A stretch of 7,867 bases of DNA from BM520 sp964594665 (GCA_964594665.1 CAZQNY010000125.1:1-7867), one strand, 5' to 3'. Shown: positions 1 to 5,986, numbered from the stretch's first letter. Program-made: numbers and translations. The notes: a model not told the origin generated them from the letters alone.

Positions 1-141
1 CTCCCTCTTTCCTTCTTCTTCCTTCTTCGTAAATCGTTCTTCAGTACTGCAGGTGTGTTAAATATTGATATAAAAATGCAGAATATTGAATATTGAAGGG
101 ATTGTCTTGTCCTGAAATAGGTTGATTTTTAATTCTGGATT
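1..141. other. non-coding region downstream of the sigma-factor operon
   Basis: No convincing gene is visible. Positions 1-30 are almost pure pyrimidine (C/T) on the plus strand. Positions 61-96 are AT-rich and carry three copies of AATATTGA (61-68, 82-89, 89-96), two of them forming a GAATATT tandem at 81-94. This is the 3' side of the leftward operon ending at 142, but I see no GC-rich hairpin followed by a T-run on the minus strand, so its terminator is not identified. The repeats resemble the low-complexity intergenic filler often seen in Bacteroidota genomes; that comparison is from general knowledge. Confidence 0.5.
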
Positions 142-600
142 CTAATCCATGGGTGGCATCCCGGGAGGTGGCGGCCCGTCGTGGTGTCGGTCTCTGTTGC
201 CTTCTCTTCTGTCACCGGGATGACGCCTTTGCCTGTCCTTTTGGTAGCCTTTACGAAACTGATCCCGTTTTTCTTCCATTTTCTTTTTCTGATCATCAGT
301 AAGAACAGGCTCCAGTTGTGCATGGAACTGATCCAGCTCTTTTGTGAAAGCACTTTTGTACTCCATGGTCATACTCCTAAGAGTTTTACTGTGCTCCCTG
401 ATAATGGGATCCACCTTCTTTTGCTGTTCCGGTGTGAGGTTCAGGTCACGGTACAACATCTGCCTGAAGTTATCCGGTGAGCGATACGATGAAAAACGCT
501 CTATTTTGTTACGGGTTATCCTTCCGGCAGTAAAAGTGCCAATGAAAAATCCGGCAATAAGCATGGTTGCTGCGAGTATATAAGGGAAAAACTTTTTCAT
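142..600 (-). CDS. Spy/CpxP/CnrX-like periplasmic protein, membrane-anchored (putative sensor)
   Basis: Encodes 152 residues from the ATG at 600. An in-frame ATG at 627 would overlap the upstream gene by 17 bp and put nine residues ahead of a clear MKKFFPYIL signal/anchor start, so 600 is preferred. Residues 5-27 form one hydrophobic segment, either a signal anchor or an uncleaved signal peptide. The rest is predicted extracytoplasmic, helical and highly charged, with two LTxxQ-type motifs (LTPEQ at 55-59, LTDDQ at 100-104) spaced as in the Spy/CpxP/CnrX four-helix family, whose members act as periplasmic chaperones or metal/envelope-stress sensors. Residues 120-152 form a tail rich in Arg, His, Asp and Pro with a PPPP run, likely disordered and possibly metal-binding. 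It is the last gene of the sigma-factor operon, 10 bp after the anti-sigma-like gene. Family assignment rests on motif and topology; the sensor role is inferred from context. Confidence 0.75.
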   Translation of the reverse strand: MKKFFPYILAATMLIAGFFIGTFTAGRITRNKIERFSSYRSPDNFRQMLYRDLNLTPEQQKKVDPIIREHSKTLRSMTMEYKSAFTKELDQFHAQLEPVLTDDQKKKMEEKRDQFRKGYQKDRQRRHPGDRREGNRDRHHDGPPPPGMPPMD

Positions 601-610
601 AGCTTCAAAA

Positions 611-1012
611 TTAAAAATCAAAGGCAATAAAGGCTGTCAGATTCTCTGAAGTAATGCTGTCAAGACCCATTACTGAGTTTATGGATAGTGATCCATTAAA
701 AATCAGGGTGATGATTAACATGGCTGCTATCGTTGCAACTCCCACCAGCGTTGCAGTTTTGTAAAACCGTAACGGGAACGTACTCTGAATATCGATGGCA
801 CTGATTTTTTCGATGGCGTGCATCACTTTAGCCTCAAACCAGGGGCTGAAATCTGTATTCTCAGCAGCAGCTGATTCGCGGATCTCAATGGCTCTGCGGT
901 ATTTTTCATGTAAGGTGTCAGATGTTTCTAATGCCTTGCGGAGTTTTTGCTCATCTCCCGGAGGCAGTGGTCCCTCCAGCGACCGGTACATTAATTTTTC
1001 ATCTTTTTCCAT
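611..1012 (-). CDS. putative single-pass anti-sigma factor (no zinc motif)
   Basis: Encodes 133 residues, not recognised as a named family. Residues 1-80 are charged, helical and predicted cytoplasmic. They open with a MEKDEKLMYRSLEGPLPPG stretch followed by a helix, resembling the start of zf-HC2-type anti-sigma factors, but no HxxxCxxC zinc site is present and the protein has no cysteine at all. Residues 54-70 (FSPWFEAKVMHAIEKI) resemble the F...V...I segment preceding the membrane helix in many Bacteroidota anti-sigma proteins. Residues 86-105 form one TM helix, leaving about 28 residues outside. The ATG shares one base with the sigma-factor stop codon (TAATG), implying translational coupling and matched dosage. 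Position, size and topology support a membrane-tethered inhibitor of the upstream sigma factor; this is inference, as the sequence alone does not prove binding. Confidence 0.7.
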   Translation of the reverse strand: MEKDEKLMYRSLEGPLPPGDEQKLRKALETSDTLHEKYRRAIEIRESAAAENTDFSPWFEAKVMHAIEKISAIDIQSTFPLRFYKTATLVGVATIAAMLIITLIFNGSLSINSVMGLDSITSENLTAFIAFDF

Positions 1013-1599
1013 TATGCTGTGTTTTTGTGTGTTATCTTAATATCATAATACGGCTTTAACAGGTCCTGCAGCTTTTTCTGACCACGGGCCAGTCTCGATA
1101 AAACTGTTCCCACTGGAACGTCCAGAATCTCTGCCGTCTCTTTTGTGCTGTATCCGTTTACCAGCCTTAGCACCACGACTTTTCGGTACTTTGGATCCAG
1201 AGCTCTTATGGCTTTATCAAGAATTTCCTTCAGATCTCTGTTTTCAGGGCATTCACTCTGGGATGCTTTATCCGAAACCTCAGTGGTATGCACATCGTCA
1301 ACAGAGAGGAAAAACCGTTTTTTTCGTTTATTAATAGCGTTTATCGACAAATTAATGGCGATACGTACCAGATAGGTTGATAATTCGGAGTCCCCTTTAA
1401 ATTTATCAATGGTTTTATAAAACCGGATAAATACATCTTGCCCCACATCTTCTGCCTCAGGGGTATTTCCAAGCATACCTTTAATAACAGAGGCTACTTT
1501 TCCTTTATGTCGGCGCATAAGAACTTCAAACGATGCGGCATGACCGTCCTTCACTTTCTCAATAAGCTGCATGTCAGAAAGTTCTCTTTCTACTCCCAC
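1012..1599 (-). CDS. ECF-type RNA polymerase sigma factor (sigma-70 family)
   Basis: Encodes 195 residues. Region 2 spans about 20-93 and contains EAEDVGQDVFIRFYKTI (48-64, core binding and -10 recognition) and STYLVRIAINLSINAINK (74-91). Region 4 spans about 128-182, with LDPKYRKVVVLRLVNGYS leading into the helix-turn-helix STKETAEILDVPVGTVLSRLARGQKKL (151-177) that reads the -35-type element. There is no region 1.1 or 3, as is typical of group 4 (ECF) factors. The start is a GTG at 1599; an in-frame stop lies at 1612-1614 and the only ATG option (1572) would remove the usual ELSDMQLI lead-in, so GTG is chosen. It heads a three-gene unit with a candidate anti-sigma factor and a Spy-like envelope protein, pointing to control by an envelope or metal signal. 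Target promoters are unknown; autoregulation is likely for this class but not shown here. Confidence 0.93.
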   Translation of the reverse strand: MGVERELSDMQLIEKVKDGHAASFEVLMRRHKGKVASVIKGMLGNTPEAEDVGQDVFIRFYKTIDKFKGDSELSTYLVRIAINLSINAINKRKKRFFLSVDDVHTTEVSDKASQSECPENRDLKEILDKAIRALDPKYRKVVVLRLVNGYSTKETAEILDVPVGTVLSRLARGQKKLQDLLKPYYDIKITHKNTA

Positions 1600-1656
1600 G
1601 TGCTTTCTGTTTTATTCTCGAATAGTTTGACAATCAATGATACTGTTTTATTCCGC

Positions 1657-1687
1657 TAAAAGTACGATTTTAATTCGTTATTGCACA
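1657..1687 (-). promoter_or_regulatory. weak candidate promoter for the sigma-factor operon
   Basis: On the minus strand TACTTTTA (1664-1657) differs by one base from the Bacteroidota -7 consensus TAnnTTTG. A TGTG (1687-1684) lies 19 bp upstream, where TTTG is expected. It would give a leader of about 50 nt before the GTG at 1599. Both boxes are imperfect, and the operon may instead use a promoter read by its own ECF factor. Confidence 0.25.
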
Positions 1688-1780
1688 GAGAGCCTCAATG
1701 AAGGCACAAAAAGCCACTGAGAATGTTAATTGAATAGAACTTTGTGGCTCTTCGTGTCTCCTTTGAGCATCTTTGTGAAA
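1681..1780. repeat. imperfect inverted repeat, 41-bp arms, in the divergent intergenic region
   Basis: The left arm (1681-1721) matches the reverse complement of the right arm (1740-1780) at 30 of 41 positions without gaps, counted by hand, with an 18-bp AT-rich centre. The right arm is itself a series of ~10-bp units: CTTTGTGGCT (1740), CTTCGTGTCT (1750), CCTTTGAGCAT (1760), CTTTGTGAAA (1771). This CTTTGTG/CTTCGTG style is familiar from dispersed intergenic palindromes in Bacteroidota and other phyla (from general knowledge, not searched). It lies between two divergent genes and upstream of the malY -7 box, so it is not a terminator for either. A folded DNA/RNA element or a small mobile palindrome remnant is most likely. 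Confidence 0.75.
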
Positions 1781-1826
1781 TAGCTTTTTAATATAAATAT
1801 CTCATCAAAAATTCTTCAATATTTGG

Positions 1827-1834
1827 TAGTTTTG
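1827..1834 (+). promoter_or_regulatory. -7 promoter element upstream of malY-type gene
   Basis: TAGTTTTG is an exact match to the Bacteroidota -7 consensus TAnnTTTG, 16 bp ahead of the ATG at 1851, implying a short leader of around 10 nt. No clear -33 TTTG is found about 19 bp upstream (1804-1807 reads ATCA), so the promoter is supported by one box only. The short leader leaves no room for a riboswitch. Confidence 0.5.
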
Positions 1835-1850
1835 CCCCAAAATTCACATC

Positions 1851-3035
1851 ATGAAATTCGATTTCGATAAACAGATTAACAGAGAAGGGACAGACTCCTT
1901 TAAATATGATGGTCTGGAGATGCTTTTTGGTAAATCTGACCTGGCACCTTTCTGGGTGGCAGATATGGATTTCGCCTGCCCGCCTGCCGTTACTGACGCA
2001 CTGAAGGCCCGTGTTGATCACCCGATCTACGGCTACACCCTGATCCCGGATCGCTGGTACGAATCTATCATTAGCTGGAACTCCCGTCGACATGGCTGGA
2101 ATATCAAAAAGGAGCAGATCTCTTTCACTCCCGGTATCGTCCCCGGTCTCTCGCTTCTCACCGATGCTGTCACCAACCCCGGAGATAAAATTCTGATCCA
2201 GACTCCTGTTTATCACCCTTTCTACCACATCGTAGAAGGTCATGAGCGTACACTGGTAAAAAACAGCCTCGTTGCCGATGAAACCGGCTATTATCATATA
2301 GATTTTGAAGACCTTGAGGAAAAACTCGCTGATGATGTGAAGATGATGATTCTTTGTCATCCCCATAACCCTGTGGGTCGCGACTGGAACGACGAGGAGC
2401 TTACTAAAATGGTGCAGCTGTGTGCAAAATATGATGTAATTCTTGTTAGTGATGAGATTCATGCTGATTTGATTGTAGGGGAGAGGAAGCACCTCGTGAC
2501 TGCAAATATTCAAGGCCATAAGCTACCCAAAATGGTGACCTGCATGGCTGCAAGTAAAACGTTCAACCTTGGAGGACTATTTACGGCATACATGGTTTTT
2601 CAGGAAGAAGAGCTGAAGGCAAAGTTTGATATGATTTCTGAGCGGTACCACCTTTTTGCTAATCTTTTTGGTGTTCTCGCTCTGGAAAAAGCCTATGAAG
2701 GCGGTGAAGAATGGCTGGAAGAACTGTTGACTTACCTTCGCGGAAATATTCTTTTTGTGAAAGATTTTTTGGCACAGAACATTCCTGGTGTTACATTCCG
2801 TGAACCGGAAGCAACGTATCTTCTTTGGCTCGATTTCCGTGCTTTGGAATTGGATCATGAGGAGCTTAAAACAATGATGATTGAGGAGGCAGGACTGGCA
2901 TTAAACAGCGGTGTGGACTTTGGCGAGGAGGGCGATGGTTTTATGCGTCTGAATGTCGCTTGCCCGCAGGAGATGCTAAAAAAAGCACTACAACGTTTGC
3001 AGAAGGTGGTTGAAACTAAAGTGCATTTAAAGTAA
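1851..3035 (+). CDS. MalY/PatB family PLP-dependent C-S lyase / aminotransferase
   Basis: Encodes 394 residues, the usual length for class I/II fold-type I enzymes of the MalY/PatB group (cystathionine beta-lyase activity, cleaving cystathionine or cysteine conjugates to a thiol, pyruvate and ammonia; acts in the cytoplasm). The N-terminus FDFDKQINREGTDSFKYDG and PFWVADMDFACPPAV (33-47) are typical of this subgroup. Visible active-site landmarks are N173 in HNPVG, D201 in SDEIH (pyridine nitrogen contact), the Schiff-base lysine K236 in SKTFNLGG, and R366 in MRLN (substrate carboxylate). It stands alone on the plus strand, divergent from the sigma operon and separated by 117 bp from the decarboxylase operon, which has its own promoter. 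A role in methionine/cysteine metabolism is likely, but MalY homologues can be moonlighting regulators or act on other amino acids, so the exact substrate is open. Confidence 0.9.
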   Translation: MKFDFDKQINREGTDSFKYDGLEMLFGKSDLAPFWVADMDFACPPAVTDALKARVDHPIYGYTLIPDRWYESIISWNSRRHGWNIKKEQISFTPGIVPGLSLLTDAVTNPGDKILIQTPVYHPFYHIVEGHERTLVKNSLVADETGYYHIDFEDLEEKLADDVKMMILCHPHNPVGRDWNDEELTKMVQLCAKYDVILVSDEIHADLIVGERKHLVTANIQGHKLPKMVTCMAASKTFNLGGLFTAYMVFQEEELKAKFDMISERYHLFANLFGVLALEKAYEGGEEWLEELLTYLRGNILFVKDFLAQNIPGVTFREPEATYLLWLDFRALELDHEELKTMMIEEAGLALNSGVDFGEEGDGFMRLNVACPQEMLKKALQRLQKVVETKVHLK

Positions 3036-3063
3036 AGTGCTGATTAATAGGTATTTATCATCA

Positions 3064-3086
3064 GTATTTAGAATTTTTCTAAGTAC
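3064..3086. repeat. AT-rich dyad in the malY-mce spacer
   Basis: Ten-base arms at 3064-3073 and 3077-3086 (GTATTTAGAA / TTCTAAGTAC) pair around a TTT loop with one G-U pair. The plus strand continues into a run of nine A (3087-3095) rather than T, so it is not a standard rho-independent terminator for the malY-type gene. It could be a weak terminator, a protein-binding dyad, or part of the upstream region of the next promoter. Confidence 0.4.
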
Positions 3087-3095
3087 AAAAAAAAA

Positions 3096-3113
3096 CATGA
3101 AAATACTTTCATG
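3096..3113. promoter_or_regulatory. candidate operator dyad CATGAAA-N4-TTTCATG
   Basis: Perfect 7-bp inverted arms (3096-3102 and 3107-3113) are separated by 4 bp. The right arm covers the TTTC at 3107-3110 that occupies the -33 position of the decarboxylase operon promoter, so a bound dimeric regulator would block or modulate it. Symmetry and placement are seen; the regulator is unknown. Confidence 0.4.
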
Positions 3114-3136
3114 AATAAATTAGTGTAGTACCTTTG
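3107..3136 (+). promoter_or_regulatory. Bacteroidota-type promoter of the mce-mmdADCB operon
   Basis: TACCTTTG (3129-3136) exactly fits the -7 consensus TAnnTTTG, and TTTC (3107-3110) lies 18 bp upstream, one base off the -33 TTTG at near-ideal spacing. A nine-A run lies just upstream at 3087-3095. Predicted transcription starts near 3143, giving a leader of about 10 nt before the ATG at 3153. Confidence 0.65.
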
Positions 3137-3152
3137 CAAAAAAATTATACCC

Positions 3153-3563
3153 ATGAAACCTACTCATATTGAACACATTGGAATCGCTGTTAAGAGCCTC
3201 GATGAAGCTATTCCATTTTATGAAGAAGTATTAGGTCTGAAATGCTATGCCGTTGAAGAAGTTAAGGAGCAGAAAGTAAAAACAGCTTTCTTTAAGGTTG
3301 GCCAGACTAAAATAGAACTTCTCGAATCAACCGATCCTGAAGGACCTATTGGCAAATTCATCGAGAAAAAAGGTGAAGGAATGCATCATATGGCCTTCGC
3401 TGTTGAAGGACTCGAAGAGGTTCTTGAAAATACTGGGAAAAAAGGTGTTCGTCTGATTGATAAAACACCCCGTAAAGGTGCTGAAGGTTTGGATATCGCC
3501 TTCCTGCATCCCAAATCCACCCATGGTGTTCTGACTGAACTTTGTGAAGATAAATCAAAATAA
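3153..3563 (+). CDS. mce: methylmalonyl-CoA epimerase
   Basis: Encodes 136 residues, the normal size for this small vicinal-oxygen-chelate (glyoxalase-fold) enzyme, which interconverts (R)- and (S)-methylmalonyl-CoA using a divalent metal. Two beta-alpha-beta-beta-beta modules are visible: residues 1-60 starting IEHIGIAVKSLDEAIPFYEEVLGL, and residues 76-131 starting GMHHMAFAVEG. Metal ligands expected from family structures are apparent as H8 (EHIGIAV), H79 (MHHMAF) and E129 (VLTELC). The phrase KTPRKGAEGLDIAFLHPKSTHGVL is characteristic of methylmalonyl-CoA epimerases rather than other glyoxalase-fold proteins. It is the first gene of the decarboxylase operon, 31 bp ahead of mmdA, which strongly supports the substrate. 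Propionate-producing cells need it because the B12-dependent mutase makes the (R) epimer while the decarboxylase uses the (S) epimer (known biochemistry). Confidence 0.95.
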   Translation: MKPTHIEHIGIAVKSLDEAIPFYEEVLGLKCYAVEEVKEQKVKTAFFKVGQTKIELLESTDPEGPIGKFIEKKGEGMHHMAFAVEGLEEVLENTGKKGVRLIDKTPRKGAEGLDIAFLHPKSTHGVLTELCEDKSK

Positions 3564-3594
3564 ACCCTTTAAGGCACATAATTACATAAAAAGC

Positions 3595-5154
3595 ATGAGC
3601 AATCAGGAAAAGGTAAAACAGCTTATCGAGTTAAGGGAAAAAGCAAAACTCGGTGGCGGCCAAAAGCGTATTGAATCACAACATGCAAAGGGCAAATTTA
3701 CTGCCCGTGAACGTATTGACATCCTCCTCGACGAAGGCAGTTTCGAAGAGTATGACATGTTCGTTACTCACCGTTGTACTAACTTCGGCCTTGAGAAAAC
3801 ACAATTCCTCGGCGATGGCGTCGTTACCGGTCAGGGTACCATCGACGGTCGTCTGGTATACGTTTTCTCTCAGGATTTCACTGTCATGGGCGGCTCTCTA
3901 TCTGAAACCTTCGCGCAGAAGATCTGTAAAATCATGGATCAGGCCATGAAAGTAGGTGCACCTCTTATCGGTATCAACGATAGTGGTGGTGCCCGTATCC
4001 AGGAAGGCGTAAACAGCCTGGCAGGTTATGCGGAAATCTTTGAACGTAACATCCTTGCTTCGGGTGTTATTCCACAGATTAGCGCCATCTTCGGCCCCTG
4101 TGCCGGTGGTGCTGTTTACAGCCCTGCTCTTACTGACGTAATCATCATGTCAGAAAAGACTTCTTACATGTTCGTTACCGGCCCGAAAGTAACAAAAACT
4201 GTTACCGGTGAAGATATTACTACTGAAGACCTCGGCGGCGCTGATGTCCATGCCTCGAAATCCGGTGTAGCTCACTTTAAGGTGCAGTCGGAAGAAGAAG
4301 GCCTCCTTATGATACGTAAACTTATCGAATATCTTCCAAATAATAATATGGAAGATCCTATCGCTACCGAAGCTACCGATCCTATCGACAGAGCTGAGGA
4401 TGTGCTGAATGAAATTATTCCCGAAAACCCCAATCAGCCTTACGATGTTAAAGATGTGATTTATAATATCGTTGATGATCAGGAATTCCTTGAAATGCAT
4501 CGGCATTATGCCAAGAATATGGTTGTAGGTTTTGCCAAATTTAATGGTAACCCGGTAGGTATTATCGCCAATCAGCCCAACTACCTGGCAGGTGTTCTCG
4601 ATATTGAAGCCAGCCGAAAAGCAGCTCGCTTTGTACGCTTCTGCGATTGTTTCAATGTTCCTCTGGTTACCCTCGTGGATGTTCCCGGATTCCTCCCTGG
4701 CAGTGCACAGGAGTACGGTGGAATTATCACTCATGGTGCCAAACTAATGTTTGCATACGGTGAAGCTACGGTTCCGAAAATTACTGTGACCCTCCGTAAA
4801 TCATACGGTGGTGCTCACGATGTAATGAGCTGTAAACAACTCCGTGGTGATATGAACTATGCATGGCCAACGGCTGAAATCGCTGTTATGGGTGCAAAAG
4901 GTGCTATCGAGGTGCTCGAAGGTCGTAATATCTCCAAAATTGAAAGTGCTGATGAAAAGGCAAAATATGTTCTCGGTAAGGAAAATGAATATAAAGACCT
5001 TTTCGCTAATCCTTATCAGGCAGCAAAATATGGCTATATCGACGATGTTATCGAGCCTCGCAACACACGTTTCAGAATTATTCGTGCGCTGCAAACTCTG
5101 GCAACGAAAAAGGAAAGTCTTCCACCTAAAAAACACTCAAATATCCCACTATAA
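3595..5154 (+). CDS. mmdA: methylmalonyl-CoA decarboxylase alpha subunit (carboxyltransferase)
   Basis: Encodes 519 residues from the ATG at 3595. An in-frame ATG at 3544 would overlap mce and add 17 residues unlike the family, so MSNQEKVKQL is taken as the start. It transfers the carboxyl of (S)-methylmalonyl-CoA to carrier-bound biotin, releasing propionyl-CoA, on the cytoplasmic face. It shows two crotonase-like carboxyltransferase halves. The N-terminal half has GGSLSE (99-104), DSGGARIQEG (129-138) and GPCAGGAVYSP (167-177), an oxyanion-hole loop for the CoA ester. The C-terminal half has PGFLPG (364-369), GGIITHGAK (375-383), GGAHDVM (405-411) and PTAEIAVMGAKGA (425-437). The same family includes propionyl-CoA carboxylase beta and glutaconyl-CoA decarboxylase alpha. 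The neighbouring biotin carrier, OadG-type and OadB-type genes, the epimerase, and the absence of a biotin carboxylase favour the decarboxylase. Confidence 0.93.
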   Translation: MSNQEKVKQLIELREKAKLGGGQKRIESQHAKGKFTARERIDILLDEGSFEEYDMFVTHRCTNFGLEKTQFLGDGVVTGQGTIDGRLVYVFSQDFTVMGGSLSETFAQKICKIMDQAMKVGAPLIGINDSGGARIQEGVNSLAGYAEIFERNILASGVIPQISAIFGPCAGGAVYSPALTDVIIMSEKTSYMFVTGPKVTKTVTGEDITTEDLGGADVHASKSGVAHFKVQSEEEGLLMIRKLIEYLPNNNMEDPIATEATDPIDRAEDVLNEIIPENPNQPYDVKDVIYNIVDDQEFLEMHRHYAKNMVVGFAKFNGNPVGIIANQPNYLAGVLDIEASRKAARFVRFCDCFNVPLVTLVDVPGFLPGSAQEYGGIITHGAKLMFAYGEATVPKITVTLRKSYGGAHDVMSCKQLRGDMNYAWPTAEIAVMGAKGAIEVLEGRNISKIESADEKAKYVLGKENEYKDLFANPYQAAKYGYIDDVIEPRNTRFRIIRALQTLATKKESLPPKKHSNIPL

Positions 5155-5165
5155 AAGGTTAAACT

Positions 5166-5546
5166 ATGAATCTGTTTACTTTAGCAATTACATGGGACTG
5201 GTCGAATATTAATGGCTTCGGTATAACTACCGGCATTGTGGGAATACTAATCGTATTTTCTGCGCTGCTGCTATTAAGCTATATCTATCGTGCCATGCCC
5301 AGAATTATGCAGGTAAAACTTCGCTCCCTGCTGCATCGTCAGGGTAAAGGAAAAAATGCCCCTGTTGAGGAGGTGGAACTTTCCGGTGAAGTGAATGCCG
5401 CTATTAGCATGGCACTGTATCTTTATTTTGATGAAATTCACGATAAAGAAAGTAATATGATAACCATTAAAAAGGTATCAAAACGCTATTCCCCATGGAA
5501 TGCACATGCTGCAAAAATGAATACTTATTTTGATAAACGTAAATAA
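5166..5546 (+). CDS. mmdD: OadG-family delta subunit of the sodium-pumping decarboxylase
   Basis: Encodes 126 residues. A hydrophobic helix at about 19-41 (FGITTGIVGILIVFSALLLLSYIY) anchors it in the membrane with a basic cytoplasmic flank (MPRIMQVKLRSLLHRQGKGK). A short variable linker (60-72) leads to a soluble segment EVNAAISMALYLYFDEIHDKESNMITIKKVSKRYSPWNAH (75-114), a pattern I associate with Bacteroidota OadG-like subunits. In characterised pumps the delta/gamma-type small subunit holds the carboxyltransferase and biotin carrier to the membrane beta subunit; it is not catalytic on CoA. The gene starts 11 bp after mmdA, with AAAGG at 5154-5158 as a modest ribosome-binding site, and ends 11 bp before the biotin carrier. 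Such small subunits diverge fast, so context carries much of the assignment. Confidence 0.87.
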   Translation: MNLFTLAITWDWSNINGFGITTGIVGILIVFSALLLLSYIYRAMPRIMQVKLRSLLHRQGKGKNAPVEEVELSGEVNAAISMALYLYFDEIHDKESNMITIKKVSKRYSPWNAHAAKMNTYFDKRK

Positions 5547-5557
5547 CTATTTCTGAA

Positions 5558-5980
5558 ATGAAAAAATATAGTTTCACCATTAGTGGAAATAAATATGATG
5601 TTAACCTTCAGAAATTTGATGGTAACATCGCTAAATTAGAGGTTAACGGGACACTCTATGATGTGGAAGTGCACCATGAAAAAGCAACTTCCAAAACACC
5701 AACCCTTGTGCGTTCATCCGTTCCAACACGCAAAACCAATGTCCAGGCTTCTACCAGTGGCGGTGGTTCACATACTATTAAAGCTCCTTTGCCGGGAAAC
5801 ATTATCAATATCCTTATTAAGGAAGGCGATACGGTTGCCCGCGGGCAGAAACTGTTGGTGTATGAAGCAATGAAAATGGAGAATGATGTTATGGCTGAAA
5901 ACGACGGCGTCGTAAAATCTATTAAAGTTAGTGTCGGCGACAGCGTCCTTCAGGGTGATACATTAATTGAAATCGCATAA
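5558..5980 (+). CDS. mmdC: biotin carrier protein (gamma subunit) of methylmalonyl-CoA decarboxylase
   Basis: Encodes 140 residues. The C-terminal biotinyl domain (about 71-140) contains the canonical EAMKMEN motif with K106 as the lysine biotinylated by a biotin ligase encoded elsewhere. It is preceded by APLPGNIINILIKEGDTV, with IKVSVGDSVLQGDTLIEI forming the second half of the beta-barrel. Residues 1-40 form a small beta-rich N-terminal region (YSFTISGNKYDVNLQKFDG...NGTLYDVEV) common on such carriers. Residues 41-70 are a Thr/Ser/Pro/Lys linker ending in SGGG, a flexible tether that lets biotin swing between MmdA and the membrane subunit MmdB. The gene sits 11 bp after mmdD and 6 bp before mmdB. 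The gene neighbourhood distinguishes it from acetyl-CoA or pyruvate carboxylase carriers. Confidence 0.93.
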   Translation: MKKYSFTISGNKYDVNLQKFDGNIAKLEVNGTLYDVEVHHEKATSKTPTLVRSSVPTRKTNVQASTSGGGSHTIKAPLPGNIINILIKEGDTVARGQKLLVYEAMKMENDVMAENDGVVKSIKVSVGDSVLQGDTLIEIA

Positions 5981-5986
5981 ACCCGA

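Noticed and set aside
601..627. Longer start for the Spy-like protein (ATG at 627)
   Set aside because: It would bury the MKK signal/anchor start behind nine residues and overlap the preceding gene; 600 is a better start, though this is not proven.
1681..1780. Intrinsic terminator or CRISPR-like array
   Set aside because: It sits between divergent starts, has no U-tract after a stem, and the ~10-bp units are too short and have no spacers.
1788..2519. 243-codon open frame antisense to the malY-type gene
   Set aside because: It lies opposite a clearly conserved PLP enzyme, its translation has no recognisable domain, and it runs over the intergenic promoter; it is a shadow frame.
3036..3065. 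CTGAT...ATCAG five-base hairpin after the malY-type gene as its terminator
   Set aside because: The stem is short and AT-rich with a long loop and no T-run; it is likely chance.
3544..3594. Upstream ATG extending mmdA by 17 codons into mce
   Set aside because: The added residues are not family-like and would overlap the epimerase coding end by 20 bp; the ATG at 3595 gives the usual length and N-terminus.
4150..4734. 194-codon open frame antisense to mmdA
   Set aside because: Translation is unlike any family I know and mirrors the codon bias of mmdA on the other strand.
3595..5154. Propionyl-CoA carboxylase beta subunit as the identity of the alpha gene
   Set aside because: No biotin carboxylase gene is nearby, while OadG-, carrier- and OadB-type genes follow directly, which defines a decarboxylase pump.
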